Shown: in pieces, positions 8,072 through 15,416 of the stretch
Position numbering within the stretch: position 1 is the stretch's first letter
How the letters are laid out: each line of letters opens with the position of its first letter
Assembly: GCA_023433775.1 (NCBI GenBank)
Contig: JAEYTY010000135.1
Coordinates: 1-34,893, forward strand
From: Pseudomonadota bacterium
GTDB lineage: Bacteria > Pseudomonadota > Alphaproteobacteria > Rhizobiales > Devosiaceae
DNA: 34,893 nt
Reading direction: 5' to 3'
Notes under the pieces: generated by a model
The model's database searches: none
Told to the model about the DNA's origin: nothing
Seen by the model: only the letters and a program-made list of their open reading frames with translations
Made by a program: the position numbers and the translations under genes

Positions 8072-8167
8072 TGATTCACGTGGAACACTGAGAGCTGTCC
8101 CGAAGGGCAAATCGCGCCAGTGGCGCGATTTGAAGCGAGCAGGCCATGAGAGCTACGCTCGAATGGC
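8072..8167 (+). repeat. Multi-hairpin intergenic element, copy A (between brnA and dnaJ)
   Basis: Full copy of a five-member family in this window. In order it holds a parS-like 16-mer (8072-8087), a mini-hairpin CCC-GAA-GGG (8099-8107), a main hairpin with 11-bp arms at 8109-8119 and 8121-8131, and a terminal hairpin. The terminal hairpin has GCCAT (8143) pairing with ATGGC (8163) and an inner GAG/CTC. Compared with the other copies the stems differ but remain complementary. It lies upstream of dnaJ, on the opposite strand in sense. Confidence 0.85.
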
Positions 8168-8189
8168 ACGGCCCAGAGGAAGACAGTCT

Positions 8190-8474
8190 CTAACCCGCAG
8201 CCTTCTTGATCGCCTCGGCCATTCGGGTTCGCCAATCGGATCCACCAGTCTTGAACCGTTCGACCACGTCAGGATCGAGGCGCAGTGTCACAGCCTCCTT
8301 GGCGCCGGGCAGGCGTGGACGCCCGCGCCCTCGTGCCATTGCCTCAGCAAAACTCATGGGGCTCTTTGCCTGCTCGTCGGTGATCTCCGGATTGTCGGGG
8401 TCATTGGCGATCATGGCTTGCACTTCAGCTTCTTCCGCGTCAGTCAGCGGACGCTTGGACGAAAATTTTGTCAT
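8190..8474 (-). CDS. brnA: BrnA-like antitoxin
   Basis: A 94-residue protein. Its C-terminal third, VTLRLDPDVVERFKTGGSDWRTRMAEAI, matches the ribbon-helix-helix DNA-binding tail of BrnA (COG3514): a short beta strand, then 'W-T-R' helix. The acidic N-terminal half (DAEEAEVQAMIANDPDNPEI) would bind the toxin. Expected roles are neutralising the BrnT ribonuclease and repressing the operon. It overlaps the toxin stop as ATGA (start at 8474), which is the usual toxin-then-antitoxin order of BrnTA. Identification is by pattern and pairing; activity is inferred. Confidence 0.85.
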   Translation of the reverse strand: MTKFSSKRPLTDAEEAEVQAMIANDPDNPEITDEQAKSPMSFAEAMARGRGRPRLPGAKEAVTLRLDPDVVERFKTGGSDWRTRMAEAIKKAAG

Positions 8475-8719
8475 AGCAGGTTCCTTTCCTTCCGGCTTGC
8501 CGGCCGCATGGAAATCACTGACAGCGCCTCTGTGCCCATTGGCTTGAATATGACCGAAATGATGATGCGGTCCTGAAACGTACCGATGGCCTTAAGGCGC
8601 TCTTGTGGGGCATCAAAGATCGCGGCTGCTTCAAAGAACCCAAGCGACAAATCCCTGAAATCAAGCTGATGCTTGATAATGTTGGTTTGAAGCTTGGTTT
8701 CATCAAACGTGATCAGCAT
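8471..8719 (-). CDS. brnT: BrnT-like ribonuclease toxin
   Basis: An 82-residue protein with the BrnT layout. The N-terminal strand ITFDETKLQTNIIKHQLDF corresponds to the family's 'W/F-D-x-x-K-x-x-x-N-x-x-K-H' motif. The C-terminal 'SVISMRPASRKERNLL' corresponds to the 'ISxRxAxxxE' active-site strand and helix. BrnT has a RelE-like fold and cleaves RNA to stop growth. I start at ATG 8719; an in-frame GTG at 8734 would add five residues that do not belong to the family start. The pair is separated from dnaK by a terminator, so it is an independent unit inside the chaperone cluster. Confidence 0.82.
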   Translation of the reverse strand: MLITFDETKLQTNIIKHQLDFRDLSLGFFEAAAIFDAPQERLKAIGTFQDRIIISVIFKPMGTEALSVISMRPASRKERNLL

Positions 8720-8787
8720 TGAATTACCGTACACGGAAATTCAATGCGCGTCGATAGGGTTCAACAGCGTCATCCACCCCACCCAAC

Positions 8788-8820
8788 AAAAAGCCCCGGC
8801 GTCTCCACCGGGGCTTTCTC
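8788..8820 (-). terminator. Rho-independent terminator downstream of dnaK
   Basis: Stem AGCCCCGG (8792-8799) pairs with CCGGGGCT (8808-8815) around an 8-base loop. On the minus strand the stem is followed by a run of T (A-tract 8788-8792 on plus). It sits 18 bases past the dnaK stop and separates dnaK from brnTA. Confidence 0.85.
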
Positions 8821-8837
8821 GTTTCATTCCGTCGCGC

Positions 8838-10754
8838 TTATGCGGACTTCTTGTCGTCGCCGTCGTCCTTGACCTCTTCGAAGTCGGCATCGACGACGTC
8901 ATCGTCTTCGTCGTCAGCGGTGCCATTGGCCTTGGCTTCGGCTTCGGCCTGGCTGGCCTTGTACATGGCCTCGCCCAGCTTCATCGAGGCTTCGGCCAGA
9001 GCATTGGTCTTTTCCTTGATGGCTTCGGCGTCGTCGCCTTCGAGCACCGACTTGAGGTCGGCAATGGCGGATTCGATGGCGCCCTTGTCCTCTTCGGAGA
9101 CCTTGTCGCCATAATCCTTCAGGGACTTTTCAGTCGAGTGGATCAGCGATTCGGCCTGGTTGCGGGCTTCAACCGCTTCGCGCTTGCGCTTGTCGGCTTC
9201 GGCATTGGCCTCGGCGTCCTTGACCATCTTCTCGATGTCCGCGTCGGAGAGACCACCCGAGGCCTGGATGCGGATCTGCTGCTCCTTGCCGGTGCCCTTG
9301 TCCTTGGCCGACACATTGACGATGCCATTGGCGTCGATGTCGAAGGTCACTTCGATCTGCGGCACGCCGCGCGGTGCGGGCGGAATGCCGGCCAGGTCGA
9401 AATTGCCAAGCAGCTTGTTGTCGGCTGCCATTTCGCGCTCGCCCTGGAAGACGCGGATGGTCACCGCATTCTGGTTGTCTTCGGCGGTCGAGAAGGTCTG
9501 GCTCTTCTTGGTCGGGATGGTAGTGTTGCGATCGATGAGGCGCGTGAACACGCCACCCAGCGTTTCAATGCCGAGCGAGAGCGGGGTCACGTCGAGCAGC
9601 AGCACGTCCTTGACGTCGCCCTGCAGCACGCCGGCCTGAATAGCGGCGCCCAGGGCCACCACTTCGTCCGGATTGACGCCCTTGTGGGGTTCCTTGCCGA
9701 AGAGCTGCTTCACAGCTTCCTGCACCTTGGGCATACGGCTCATGCCGCCGACCAGCACGACTTCGTCGATCTGGCTGGCAGAAACGCCGGCATCCTTCAT
9801 CGCCTGCTTGCAGGGATCGATGGTGCGGGTGATGAGGTCATCGACCAGGCTTTCGAGCTTGGAGCGCGAAAGCTTGAGCGTCAGATGCTTCGGGCCGGAA
9901 GCGTCGGCGGTGATGAAGGGCAGGTTCACCTCGGTCTGGGTCGAGCTCGAGAGTTCGATCTTGGCCTTTTCGGCAGCTTCCTTGAGGCGCTGCAGAGCCA
10001 GCTTGTCATTGCGCAGGTCGATGCCCTGCTCTTTCTTGAACTCATCGGCCAGGTAATCGACGAGGCGCATGTCGAAATCTTCGCCGCCGAGGAAGGTGTC
10101 GCCATTGGTCGACTTCACTTCAAAGACGCCGTCGCCGATTTCGAGGATCGACACGTCGAAAGTACCGCCGCCAAGGTCATAGACCGCGATGGTGCCGGTG
10201 TTCTTCTTGTCGAGGCCATAGGCGAGAGCCGCGGCCGTGGGCTCGTTGATGATGCGCAGCACTTCAAGGCCGGCAATCTTGCCCGCATCCTTGGTGGCCT
10301 GGCGCTGGCTGTCGTTGAAATAGGCTGGGACGGTGATGACGGCCTGCGTGACATTCTCGCCGAGATAGCTTTCGGCGGTTTCCTTCATCTTCTGCAGGAT
10401 CATGGCCGAGACCTGGCTCGGCGAATATTTTTCGCCATTGGCTTCGACCCAGGCGTCGCCATTGTCGGCCTTGGTGATCTTGAAGGGCACCAGATCCTTG
10501 TCCTTGGCGACGACCTTGTCGTCATAGCGGCGGCCGATCAGGCGCTTGACCGCGAACAGGGTATTTTCAGGATTGGTCACCGCCTGGCGCTTGGCAGGCT
10601 GGCCGACGAGACGCTCGCCGTCCTTGGAAAAGGCAACCATGGAGGGCGTGGTGCGCGCGCCTTCCACATTTTCGATCACTTTTGGATTGCTGCCGTCCAT
10701 GACAGCAACGCAGCTATTGGTCGTACCGAGGTCAATACCGATAACTTTAGCCAT
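8838..10754 (-). CDS. dnaK: Molecular chaperone DnaK (Hsp70)
   Basis: ATP-dependent chaperone of 638 residues. The ATPase domain opens with VIGIDLGTTNSCVAVMDG and contains the phosphate-binding VYDLGGGTFDVSIL and the VLVGGMSRMPKV signature. The substrate-binding domain and helical lid follow, ending in a very acidic tail (DDEDDDVVDADFEEVKDD), as in other alphaproteobacterial DnaK proteins. It works with DnaJ and GrpE, both encoded in this window, and titrates the heat-shock sigma factor. The message has a 5' leader of roughly 110 bases from the sigma-32-like promoter at 10875-10904, and ends at the hairpin at 8788-8820. Confidence 0.99.
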   Translation of the reverse strand: MAKVIGIDLGTTNSCVAVMDGSNPKVIENVEGARTTPSMVAFSKDGERLVGQPAKRQAVTNPENTLFAVKRLIGRRYDDKVVAKDKDLVPFKITKADNGDAWVEANGEKYSPSQVSAMILQKMKETAESYLGENVTQAVITVPAYFNDSQRQATKDAGKIAGLEVLRIINEPTAAALAYGLDKKNTGTIAVYDLGGGTFDVSILEIGDGVFEVKSTNGDTFLGGEDFDMRLVDYLADEFKKEQGIDLRNDKLALQRLKEAAEKAKIELSSSTQTEVNLPFITADASGPKHLTLKLSRSKLESLVDDLITRTIDPCKQAMKDAGVSASQIDEVVLVGGMSRMPKVQEAVKQLFGKEPHKGVNPDEVVALGAAIQAGVLQGDVKDVLLLDVTPLSLGIETLGGVFTRLIDRNTTIPTKKSQTFSTAEDNQNAVTIRVFQGEREMAADNKLLGNFDLAGIPPAPRGVPQIEVTFDIDANGIVNVSAKDKGTGKEQQIRIQASGGLSDADIEKMVKDAEANAEADKRKREAVEARNQAESLIHSTEKSLKDYGDKVSEEDKGAIESAIADLKSVLEGDDAEAIKEKTNALAEASMKLGEAMYKASQAEAEAKANGTADDEDDDVVDADFEEVKDDGDDKKSA

Positions 10755-10874
10755 TACTCAGCCTCTCTTTGCAGCGAACCCGGTGTGAAGCCCTCTCATC
10801 GAAAGCGGCCTCGCGCCCCTTCGGGGCCGGATCCCTTTTAGGTATGGATATGCCCGTCGCCGGGCCTCGGGGGG

Positions 10875-10904
10875 TATATAGGGGGGTGTCTCACGGGCTT
10901 CAAG
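10875..10904 (-). promoter_or_regulatory. Sigma-32 (RpoH) type heat-shock promoter of dnaK
   Basis: On the minus strand the -35 is CTTGAA (10904-10899) and the -10 is CCCCTATATA (10884-10875), separated by 14 bases. This matches the RpoH pattern CTTGAA-N13/15-CCCCATnT closely. No CIRCE inverted repeat was found near dnaK. Confidence 0.85.
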
Positions 10905-10982
10905 CGCGTGTTTCGCGAGATTTCTTGCGAGCCCTGCCATAGCCCATTTTCGTGGCCGCGCAAAAGGCCTAGATATCGCGCC

Positions 10983-12764
10983 ATGTTCACACCCGGCTCT
11001 GTGCTGCTGCACGACAATCTCAATCCAGATGGCCAGAGCCTGCTGTTTACCCAGCCGCGCGAACGGCTGGTGGCTTATGATGCGGCCAGCGCCCGGAATG
11101 CTCTTGCCCGATTGGCCGCGGCAGGCAAAGAGGGGCTCTGGGCCGCAGGTTATCTCGCCTATGAGCTGGGATTTTTGTTTGAGGAGCGGCTTCAACACCT
11201 GCTGCCCGGGCGGAGCGAAACGCCGCTGCTCTGGTTCGGGCTTTACGATGCCCCCGAGCGTCCTTCGCGCGCCGCAGTGGACGCCATGCTCGCTACCGCG
11301 CCGCCGGGCGCAGCGCGTGAGCTGACACCGGGCCTTGACCGCGCCGCCTATGGAAAGGCCTTTGCGGCGGTGCAAAAGCTGATTGCGGCGGGTGATGTCT
11401 ATCAGGTGAACCTCACCATGAAGGCGACCTTCCAGCTCGATGGCGATGCATTGGGGCTCTATCGCGCCCTCGCCGCCAGCCAGCAGGTGGCCTATGGCGC
11501 GCTGATCCATGCGGGGGATCATCATGTGCTGTCGCGCTCGCCCGAGCTTTTTGTCTCCCGCACCGGCGACAGGCTGAAGGCGCGCCCGATGAAAGGCACG
11601 CTGAAGCGCGGCAAAACGCTTGCCGAGGACGCGGCCGGGCGGAAGGCCCTGGCCAGCGACGAAAAGAACCGCGCCGAAAACCTGATGATCGTCGATCTGC
11701 TGCGCAATGATCTCGGCCGGATCGCGGAGACGGGCAGCGTGCGGGTGACGGACCTTTTCACGGTCGAGACCTATCGCAGCCTCCACACCATGACCTCGGG
11801 CATTGAGGCAGAGGCCAGGCCGGGCACGGGCATTGCCGAAGTGCTGGAAAATCTCTTCCCCTGCGGTTCGATCACCGGCGCGCCGAAACTGCGCGCCATG
11901 GAAATCATCCATGCGGTCGAAGCCGGCCCGCGCGGCCTCTATACCGGTGCCATCGGTTATATCGCGCCGGGCGGCGATTTCGCCTTCAATGTCGCCATCC
12001 GCACTGCACTGATTGATTCGGCAGGGCGCGGCGAAATCGGCATGGGCGGTGGCATCGTGGCCGATAGCCGGGCCGAAGACGAATATGCCGAGGCATTGCT
12101 GAAATTGAATTTCCTCTCCGACCCCGCCCCGCCGGTGACCCTGATCGAGACCTTCAAATGGTCGCCCGATGAAGGGTTTGCGCTGCTTGAGCGCCATCTC
12201 GACCGCCTGCTTGATTCGGCGGCCTATTTTGCTCTGCCCGTGACGCGCGAGGCCGCATCGGGTTTTCTTGCCGATGCGGCAAAAGGCTGGACAGCGCCCA
12301 TGCGCGTGCGGCTGACGCTCGCTGAAACCGGCCTTGATCTCAGCGCCGTCCCCCTGCCCCCTAACCCGGCGCAATTCCGCTTTGTCATCGCCGATGAACG
12401 GCTCGATCCGACCTCGATCTGGCTGGCGCACAAGACCACCAATCGCGGTTTTTACGACCAGCCCCGCCAGCAAGCGCATGACCTTCTGGGCGTGGATGAA
12501 GTGGTGTTTCTCAATCAGCGCGGCGAATTGACGGAAGGCTCGTTCACCAATCTCTTTGTCGAACTGAATGGCGTGCTCTTCACACCGCCCCTTGCGTCCG
12601 GCCTCTTGCCCGGAACGCTACGGGCAGAGCTGGTCGCCAGCGGCAAGGCAGCGGAGCGCATGATGACGCTTGCCGATCTTGAGCGGGCCGACGCAGTCTA
12701 TCTCGGCAATTCGGTGCGCGGCCTTGTGCCGGCCGTTTGGACCAGAACAGAGGAGCGATCATGA
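10983..12764 (+). CDS. pabB: Fused aminodeoxychorismate synthase component I / aminodeoxychorismate lyase (PabB-PabC)
   Basis: A 593-residue two-domain enzyme for p-aminobenzoate synthesis in the folate pathway. The N-terminal PabB domain has PMKGT (202-206), where the lysine distinguishes aminodeoxychorismate synthase from anthranilate synthase (PIAGT). It also has GSITGAPKLRAME near 295. From about residue 385 a class IV PLP fold follows, with the Schiff-base lysine at about 484 in LAHKTTNRGFYD and the EGSFTNLF loop. The fusion makes 4-amino-4-deoxychorismate and converts it to pABA and pyruvate. A glutamine amidotransferase (PabA/TrpG) must come from elsewhere. The start at 10983 is chosen because preceding in-frame codons are not conserved-looking. 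It overlaps pncA as ATGA. Confidence 0.94.
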   Translation: MFTPGSVLLHDNLNPDGQSLLFTQPRERLVAYDAASARNALARLAAAGKEGLWAAGYLAYELGFLFEERLQHLLPGRSETPLLWFGLYDAPERPSRAAVDAMLATAPPGAARELTPGLDRAAYGKAFAAVQKLIAAGDVYQVNLTMKATFQLDGDALGLYRALAASQQVAYGALIHAGDHHVLSRSPELFVSRTGDRLKARPMKGTLKRGKTLAEDAAGRKALASDEKNRAENLMIVDLLRNDLGRIAETGSVRVTDLFTVETYRSLHTMTSGIEAEARPGTGIAEVLENLFPCGSITGAPKLRAMEIIHAVEAGPRGLYTGAIGYIAPGGDFAFNVAIRTALIDSAGRGEIGMGGGIVADSRAEDEYAEALLKLNFLSDPAPPVTLIETFKWSPDEGFALLERHLDRLLDSAAYFALPVTREAASGFLADAAKGWTAPMRVRLTLAETGLDLSAVPLPPNPAQFRFVIADERLDPTSIWLAHKTTNRGFYDQPRQQAHDLLGVDEVVFLNQRGELTEGSFTNLFVELNGVLFTPPLASGLLPGTLRAELVASGKAAERMMTLADLERADAVYLGNSVRGLVPAVWTRTEERS

Positions 12765-13396
12765 CCATCGCGATCCAGCCTGACGACGTCCTCGTCGTTG
12801 TCGACATGCAATATGACTTTCTGCCCGGCGGCAGCCTTGCTGTGGCGGGGGGCGACGAAATCGTGCCGCTGATCAACCAGCTGGCCACGCGCTTCCGCAA
12901 TGTGGTCCTGACGCAGGACTGGCACCCGGCGGACCATATTTCCTTTGCCAGCCAGCATCCCAATAAATCGCCGTTTGAAACCATTGAGCTCGACTATGGC
13001 ACGCAGGTGCTGTGGCCCGATCACTGCGTCTGGGACAGTCACGGCGCCAAAATCTCCGCCGATCTCGACATTCCCCATGCCCAGCTGATCATCCGCAAGG
13101 GCTATAACCGCGCCATCGATTCCTATTCCGGCTTTCAGGAAGCGGACCGCGCAACGGTGACCGGCCTTGCCGGCTATCTCAGCGAACGCGAGGTGGGGCG
13201 GCTTTTTGTCGTTGGCCTTGCCACCGATTTCTGCGTGGGCTGGACGGCAATTGACGGCGCGGCGGGCGGGTTCGACGTGACCGTCATCGAAGACGCGACG
13301 CGGGCTATTGACGCCAATGGATCGCTGGAAAAAGCCTGGGCCGATATGGCAGAGGCCGGGGTGGCGCGGGTGATGAGCCGGGATATATTGGGCTAA
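12761..13396 (+). CDS. pncA: Nicotinamidase
   Basis: Isochorismatase-fold hydrolase converting nicotinamide to nicotinate and ammonia in NAD salvage. In the 211-residue product the catalytic triad is visible as Asp15 (VVVDMQYDFLPGG), Lys113 (IIRKGYNRAIDSYSGF) and Cys158 (GLATDFCVGWTA). The metal site is DWHPADH (Asp53, His55, His59) with WPDHC. The start ATG overlaps the pabB stop as ATGA and has AGGAG five bases upstream, so the two genes are translationally coupled. The coupling joins folate and NAD cofactor metabolism, though a functional link is not implied. Confidence 0.96.
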   Translation: MTIAIQPDDVLVVVDMQYDFLPGGSLAVAGGDEIVPLINQLATRFRNVVLTQDWHPADHISFASQHPNKSPFETIELDYGTQVLWPDHCVWDSHGAKISADLDIPHAQLIIRKGYNRAIDSYSGFQEADRATVTGLAGYLSEREVGRLFVVGLATDFCVGWTAIDGAAGGFDVTVIEDATRAIDANGSLEKAWADMAEAGVARVMSRDILG

Positions 13397-13397
13397 T

Positions 13398-13425
13398 AAA
13401 AAAGGGCGCCGTGCGGCGCCCTTTT
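13398..13425. terminator. Bidirectional rho-independent terminator between pncA and grpE
   Basis: Arms GGGCGCC (13404-13410) and GGCGCCC (13415-13421) enclose a GTGC loop. An A-run lies before and a T-run after, so it can end both the plus-strand pncA message and the minus-strand grpE message. Confidence 0.9.
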
Positions 13426-13444
13426 CAAAATTCCGGCAAAAGCC

Positions 13445-14035
13445 TCAGGCGCTTTTGTCGATATTGTCGCCTTCAGGCGCTGGCGTGGCGGGGGCGGCGG
13501 AGCCACCCTTGGCGACGCCGACCATGGCCGGGCGCAAGACGCGCTCGCCGATGGCAAAACCTTCCTGCACAACCTGCACCACCGTGCCTTCGGGCACGCC
13601 GGGGTTTGGCACTTCGAACATGGCCTGATGCTTGTTGGGATCAAATTTCTGCCCCGCAGCCTCGATCTGCTTGACGCCGTGCTTGCCCAGGAGGCGCACC
13701 ATTTCGCGTTCGGCCAGCTCAATGCCCTCGATCAGCGATTTGGTGGTCGCATCGCCCGATTCGCGGGCTTCGGCGGGCAGGGTCAGGAGGGCGCGGCTCA
13801 GGGCATCGGTGGCGCTCAGCATGTCGCGGGCAAAGCCGGCGATGGCATAGGAGCGCGTATCATTGACGTCGCGCTCGGTGCGCTTGCGCAGGTTTTCCAT
13901 CTCGGCAATCGTGCGCAGCACGCGGTCCTTGAGCTCGGCATTTTCGGCGCGCAGAGCCTCTAGCGGATCCACATTCTCTTCAACCGGCGTTTCGACTTCC
14001 GGCATTTCGCCCGAGGCGGCGTTTTCGTCGCTCAT
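13445..14035 (-). CDS. grpE: Nucleotide exchange factor GrpE
   Basis: Homodimeric DnaK cofactor that releases ADP. The 196-residue product has an acidic N-terminus, a long helix (LRAENAELKDRVLRTIAE, then MENLRKRTERDVND) and the C-terminal beta domain ending in the FDPNKHQAM ... VVQEGFAIGERVLRPAMVGVAKG signature. I start at ATG 14035; the frame stays open to 14128, but that part overlaps repeat copy B. It follows hrcA on the same strand, 158 bases downstream, with a hairpin repeat in the gap. The two probably form a heat-shock operon with uneven expression. Confidence 0.97.
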   Translation of the reverse strand: MSDENAASGEMPEVETPVEENVDPLEALRAENAELKDRVLRTIAEMENLRKRTERDVNDTRSYAIAGFARDMLSATDALSRALLTLPAEARESGDATTKSLIEGIELAEREMVRLLGKHGVKQIEAAGQKFDPNKHQAMFEVPNPGVPEGTVVQVVQEGFAIGERVLRPAMVGVAKGGSAAPATPAPEGDNIDKSA

Positions 14036-14101
14036 CAATGTTCTCGTTCGCAGTTTGAATTGTTTGACCCGCATATCGGCCAATGCCGCGATGTTTTCAA
14101 G

Positions 14102-14182
14102 CTTGTCGCTGTTCGGCTCCGCCGACAAATCGCTCCACTGGAGCGATTTGAAGCGACAAGGCCATGAGGGCCAGGCTCGAAT
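14102..14182 (+). repeat. Multi-hairpin intergenic element, copy B (between hrcA and grpE)
   Basis: Mini-hairpin TCGGC-TCC-GCCGA (14113-14125), main hairpin with 11-bp arms 14127-14137 and 14139-14149, then a terminal hairpin starting GCCATGAG (14161), in which GAG pairs with CTC (14176-14178). The outer terminal arm has decayed (ATCTC in place of ATGGC). This copy lacks the parS-like 16-mer. It has an extra 9-bp outer stem, CTTGTCGCT (14102-14110) with AGCGACAAG (14152-14160), enclosing both upstream hairpins. Confidence 0.82.
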
Positions 14183-14193
14183 CTCGACACAAC

Positions 14194-15270
14194 TTAGCGC
14201 TTGCGCGCCATCATCGCGGTAATGACATTGGCCGTATAATCCACCACCGGCACGATGCGCGCATAATTGAGCCGGGTCGGTCCGATGACGCCCAGGACGC
14301 CGACAATCCTGTCATTGGCGTCCTTATAGGGTGAGAGGATCACCGAGGAGCCCGAGAGCGAAAACAGCTTGTTTTCTGAGCCGATGAAAATCCGCACGCC
14401 CTCGGCGTTTTCCGCGTCGCCCAAAAGCTCCAGCAGGCCATCCTTGCTTTCGAGCGCATCGAACAATTGCCGCATCCGCGCCAGCTCGTCGCTGGCCATG
14501 GTGTCATTGATGAGATTGGCCCGGCCCCGCACGATGACGGTCGGCTCGGCATTGCCGCGCTGTTCGACCAGGGTGGCAATGCCCTCATCGACCAGTTTCT
14601 GCGTCAACTCGTCCAGCTCGGCCTTTTGCTCGGCCCGGCGCTCATTGAGCACTTTGCGCGCCTCGGACAGCGTCCGACCTATAACGTAATTGGCGAGATA
14701 ATTGCTCGCCTGCTGCAAGGCGCTGGCGGTAAAGCCCGGCGGCAGATCGAGCACGCGGTTTTCCACCTGCCCGTCTTCCCCGACGAGAATGGCCATGGCG
14801 CGGGTGGCATCGAGCCGCACAAATTCGATATGGCGCAGCACCATGTCGGCCTTGGTGGCAATCACCACCCCGGCGCCATGACTGAGACCCGAAAGCAGGG
14901 ACGAGGCTTCGGTAAGGAGGTTTTCCACCTGGCCGTGTCCGGCGCTGCCCTGCATGTGCTGGGAAATCCTGGCGCGCTCTGTTTCGTCGACAGAGCCCAC
15001 TTCGAGCATGGCATCGACGAAAAACCGCAAGCCTTCCTGGGTCGGTGCGCGTCCGGCCGAGGTATGCGGCGCCGCGATCAGGCCAAGATCCTCAAGATCG
15101 GCCATCACATTGCGCACCGAAGCGGGCGACAGTTCGACCTGCAAAAGCCGGCTCAGATCACGCGAACCAACGGGCATTCCGGTATCGAGATAGCGCTCCA
15201 CCAGCCGCCGGAAAATGTCCTGGCTGCGGGAATTGAGGACCGAGAGAAAATCTTCGGGGGGGCGTTTCAT
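14194..15270 (-). CDS. hrcA: Heat-inducible transcription repressor HrcA
   Basis: Repressor of class I heat-shock genes that binds CIRCE inverted repeats and is kept active by GroEL. The 358-residue protein has the N-terminal winged helix (SQDIFRRLVERYLDTGMPVGSRDLSR, then SPASVRNVMADLEDLGLI) and the family's SAGRAPTQEGLRFFVD. It ends with GVIGPTRLNYARIVPVVDYTA, the typical GPxRMxY region. No CIRCE element was found in this window, so its main target (usually groESL in alphaproteobacteria) lies elsewhere. It is divergent from rph across 146 bases containing a CtrA box. Confidence 0.97.
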   Translation of the reverse strand: MKRPPEDFLSVLNSRSQDIFRRLVERYLDTGMPVGSRDLSRLLQVELSPASVRNVMADLEDLGLIAAPHTSAGRAPTQEGLRFFVDAMLEVGSVDETERARISQHMQGSAGHGQVENLLTEASSLLSGLSHGAGVVIATKADMVLRHIEFVRLDATRAMAILVGEDGQVENRVLDLPPGFTASALQQASNYLANYVIGRTLSEARKVLNERRAEQKAELDELTQKLVDEGIATLVEQRGNAEPTVIVRGRANLINDTMASDELARMRQLFDALESKDGLLELLGDAENAEGVRIFIGSENKLFSLSGSSVILSPYKDANDRIVGVLGVIGPTRLNYARIVPVVDYTANVITAMMARKR

Positions 15271-15371
15271 GTGGTTTGGATAAAATCTTCCGCTTTAACC
15301 CTGCCCCATCATTTAAGCGTTTGCAGCCCGCCCGCCAAGCGCCCGGCGCTTGTGGCGCGTCCCGATGAGGG

Positions 15372-15412
15372 TTAAGAGGCGGTTAACAGCCAAATTGCCC
15401 AGAAAGTATATA
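15372..15412 (+). promoter_or_regulatory. CtrA box and promoter of rph operon
   Basis: A perfect CtrA recognition pattern, TTAA-N7-TTAAC, lies at 15372-15387. Its second half doubles as a -35 (TTAACA, 15383-15388), with TATATA at 15407-15412 after 18 bases. This is the usual geometry of CtrA-activated promoters. The predicted transcription start falls on or just after the rph ATG at 15417, and no Shine-Dalgarno sequence precedes it, so the message may be leaderless. Confidence 0.55.
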
Positions 15413-15416
15413 GCCC

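Noticed and set aside
8694..10841. Very long open frame (715 codons) antisense to dnaK, and similar long frames opposite dnaJ, xylB and lacI
   Set aside because: These mirror frames arise from strong GC3 bias in real genes. The translations are low-complexity, lack family motifs and have no ribosome binding sites.
13445..15270. Search for a CIRCE element controlling hrcA-grpE or dnaK
   Set aside because: No TTAGCACTC-N9-GAGTGCTAA or close variant was seen. dnaK has an RpoH-type promoter instead.
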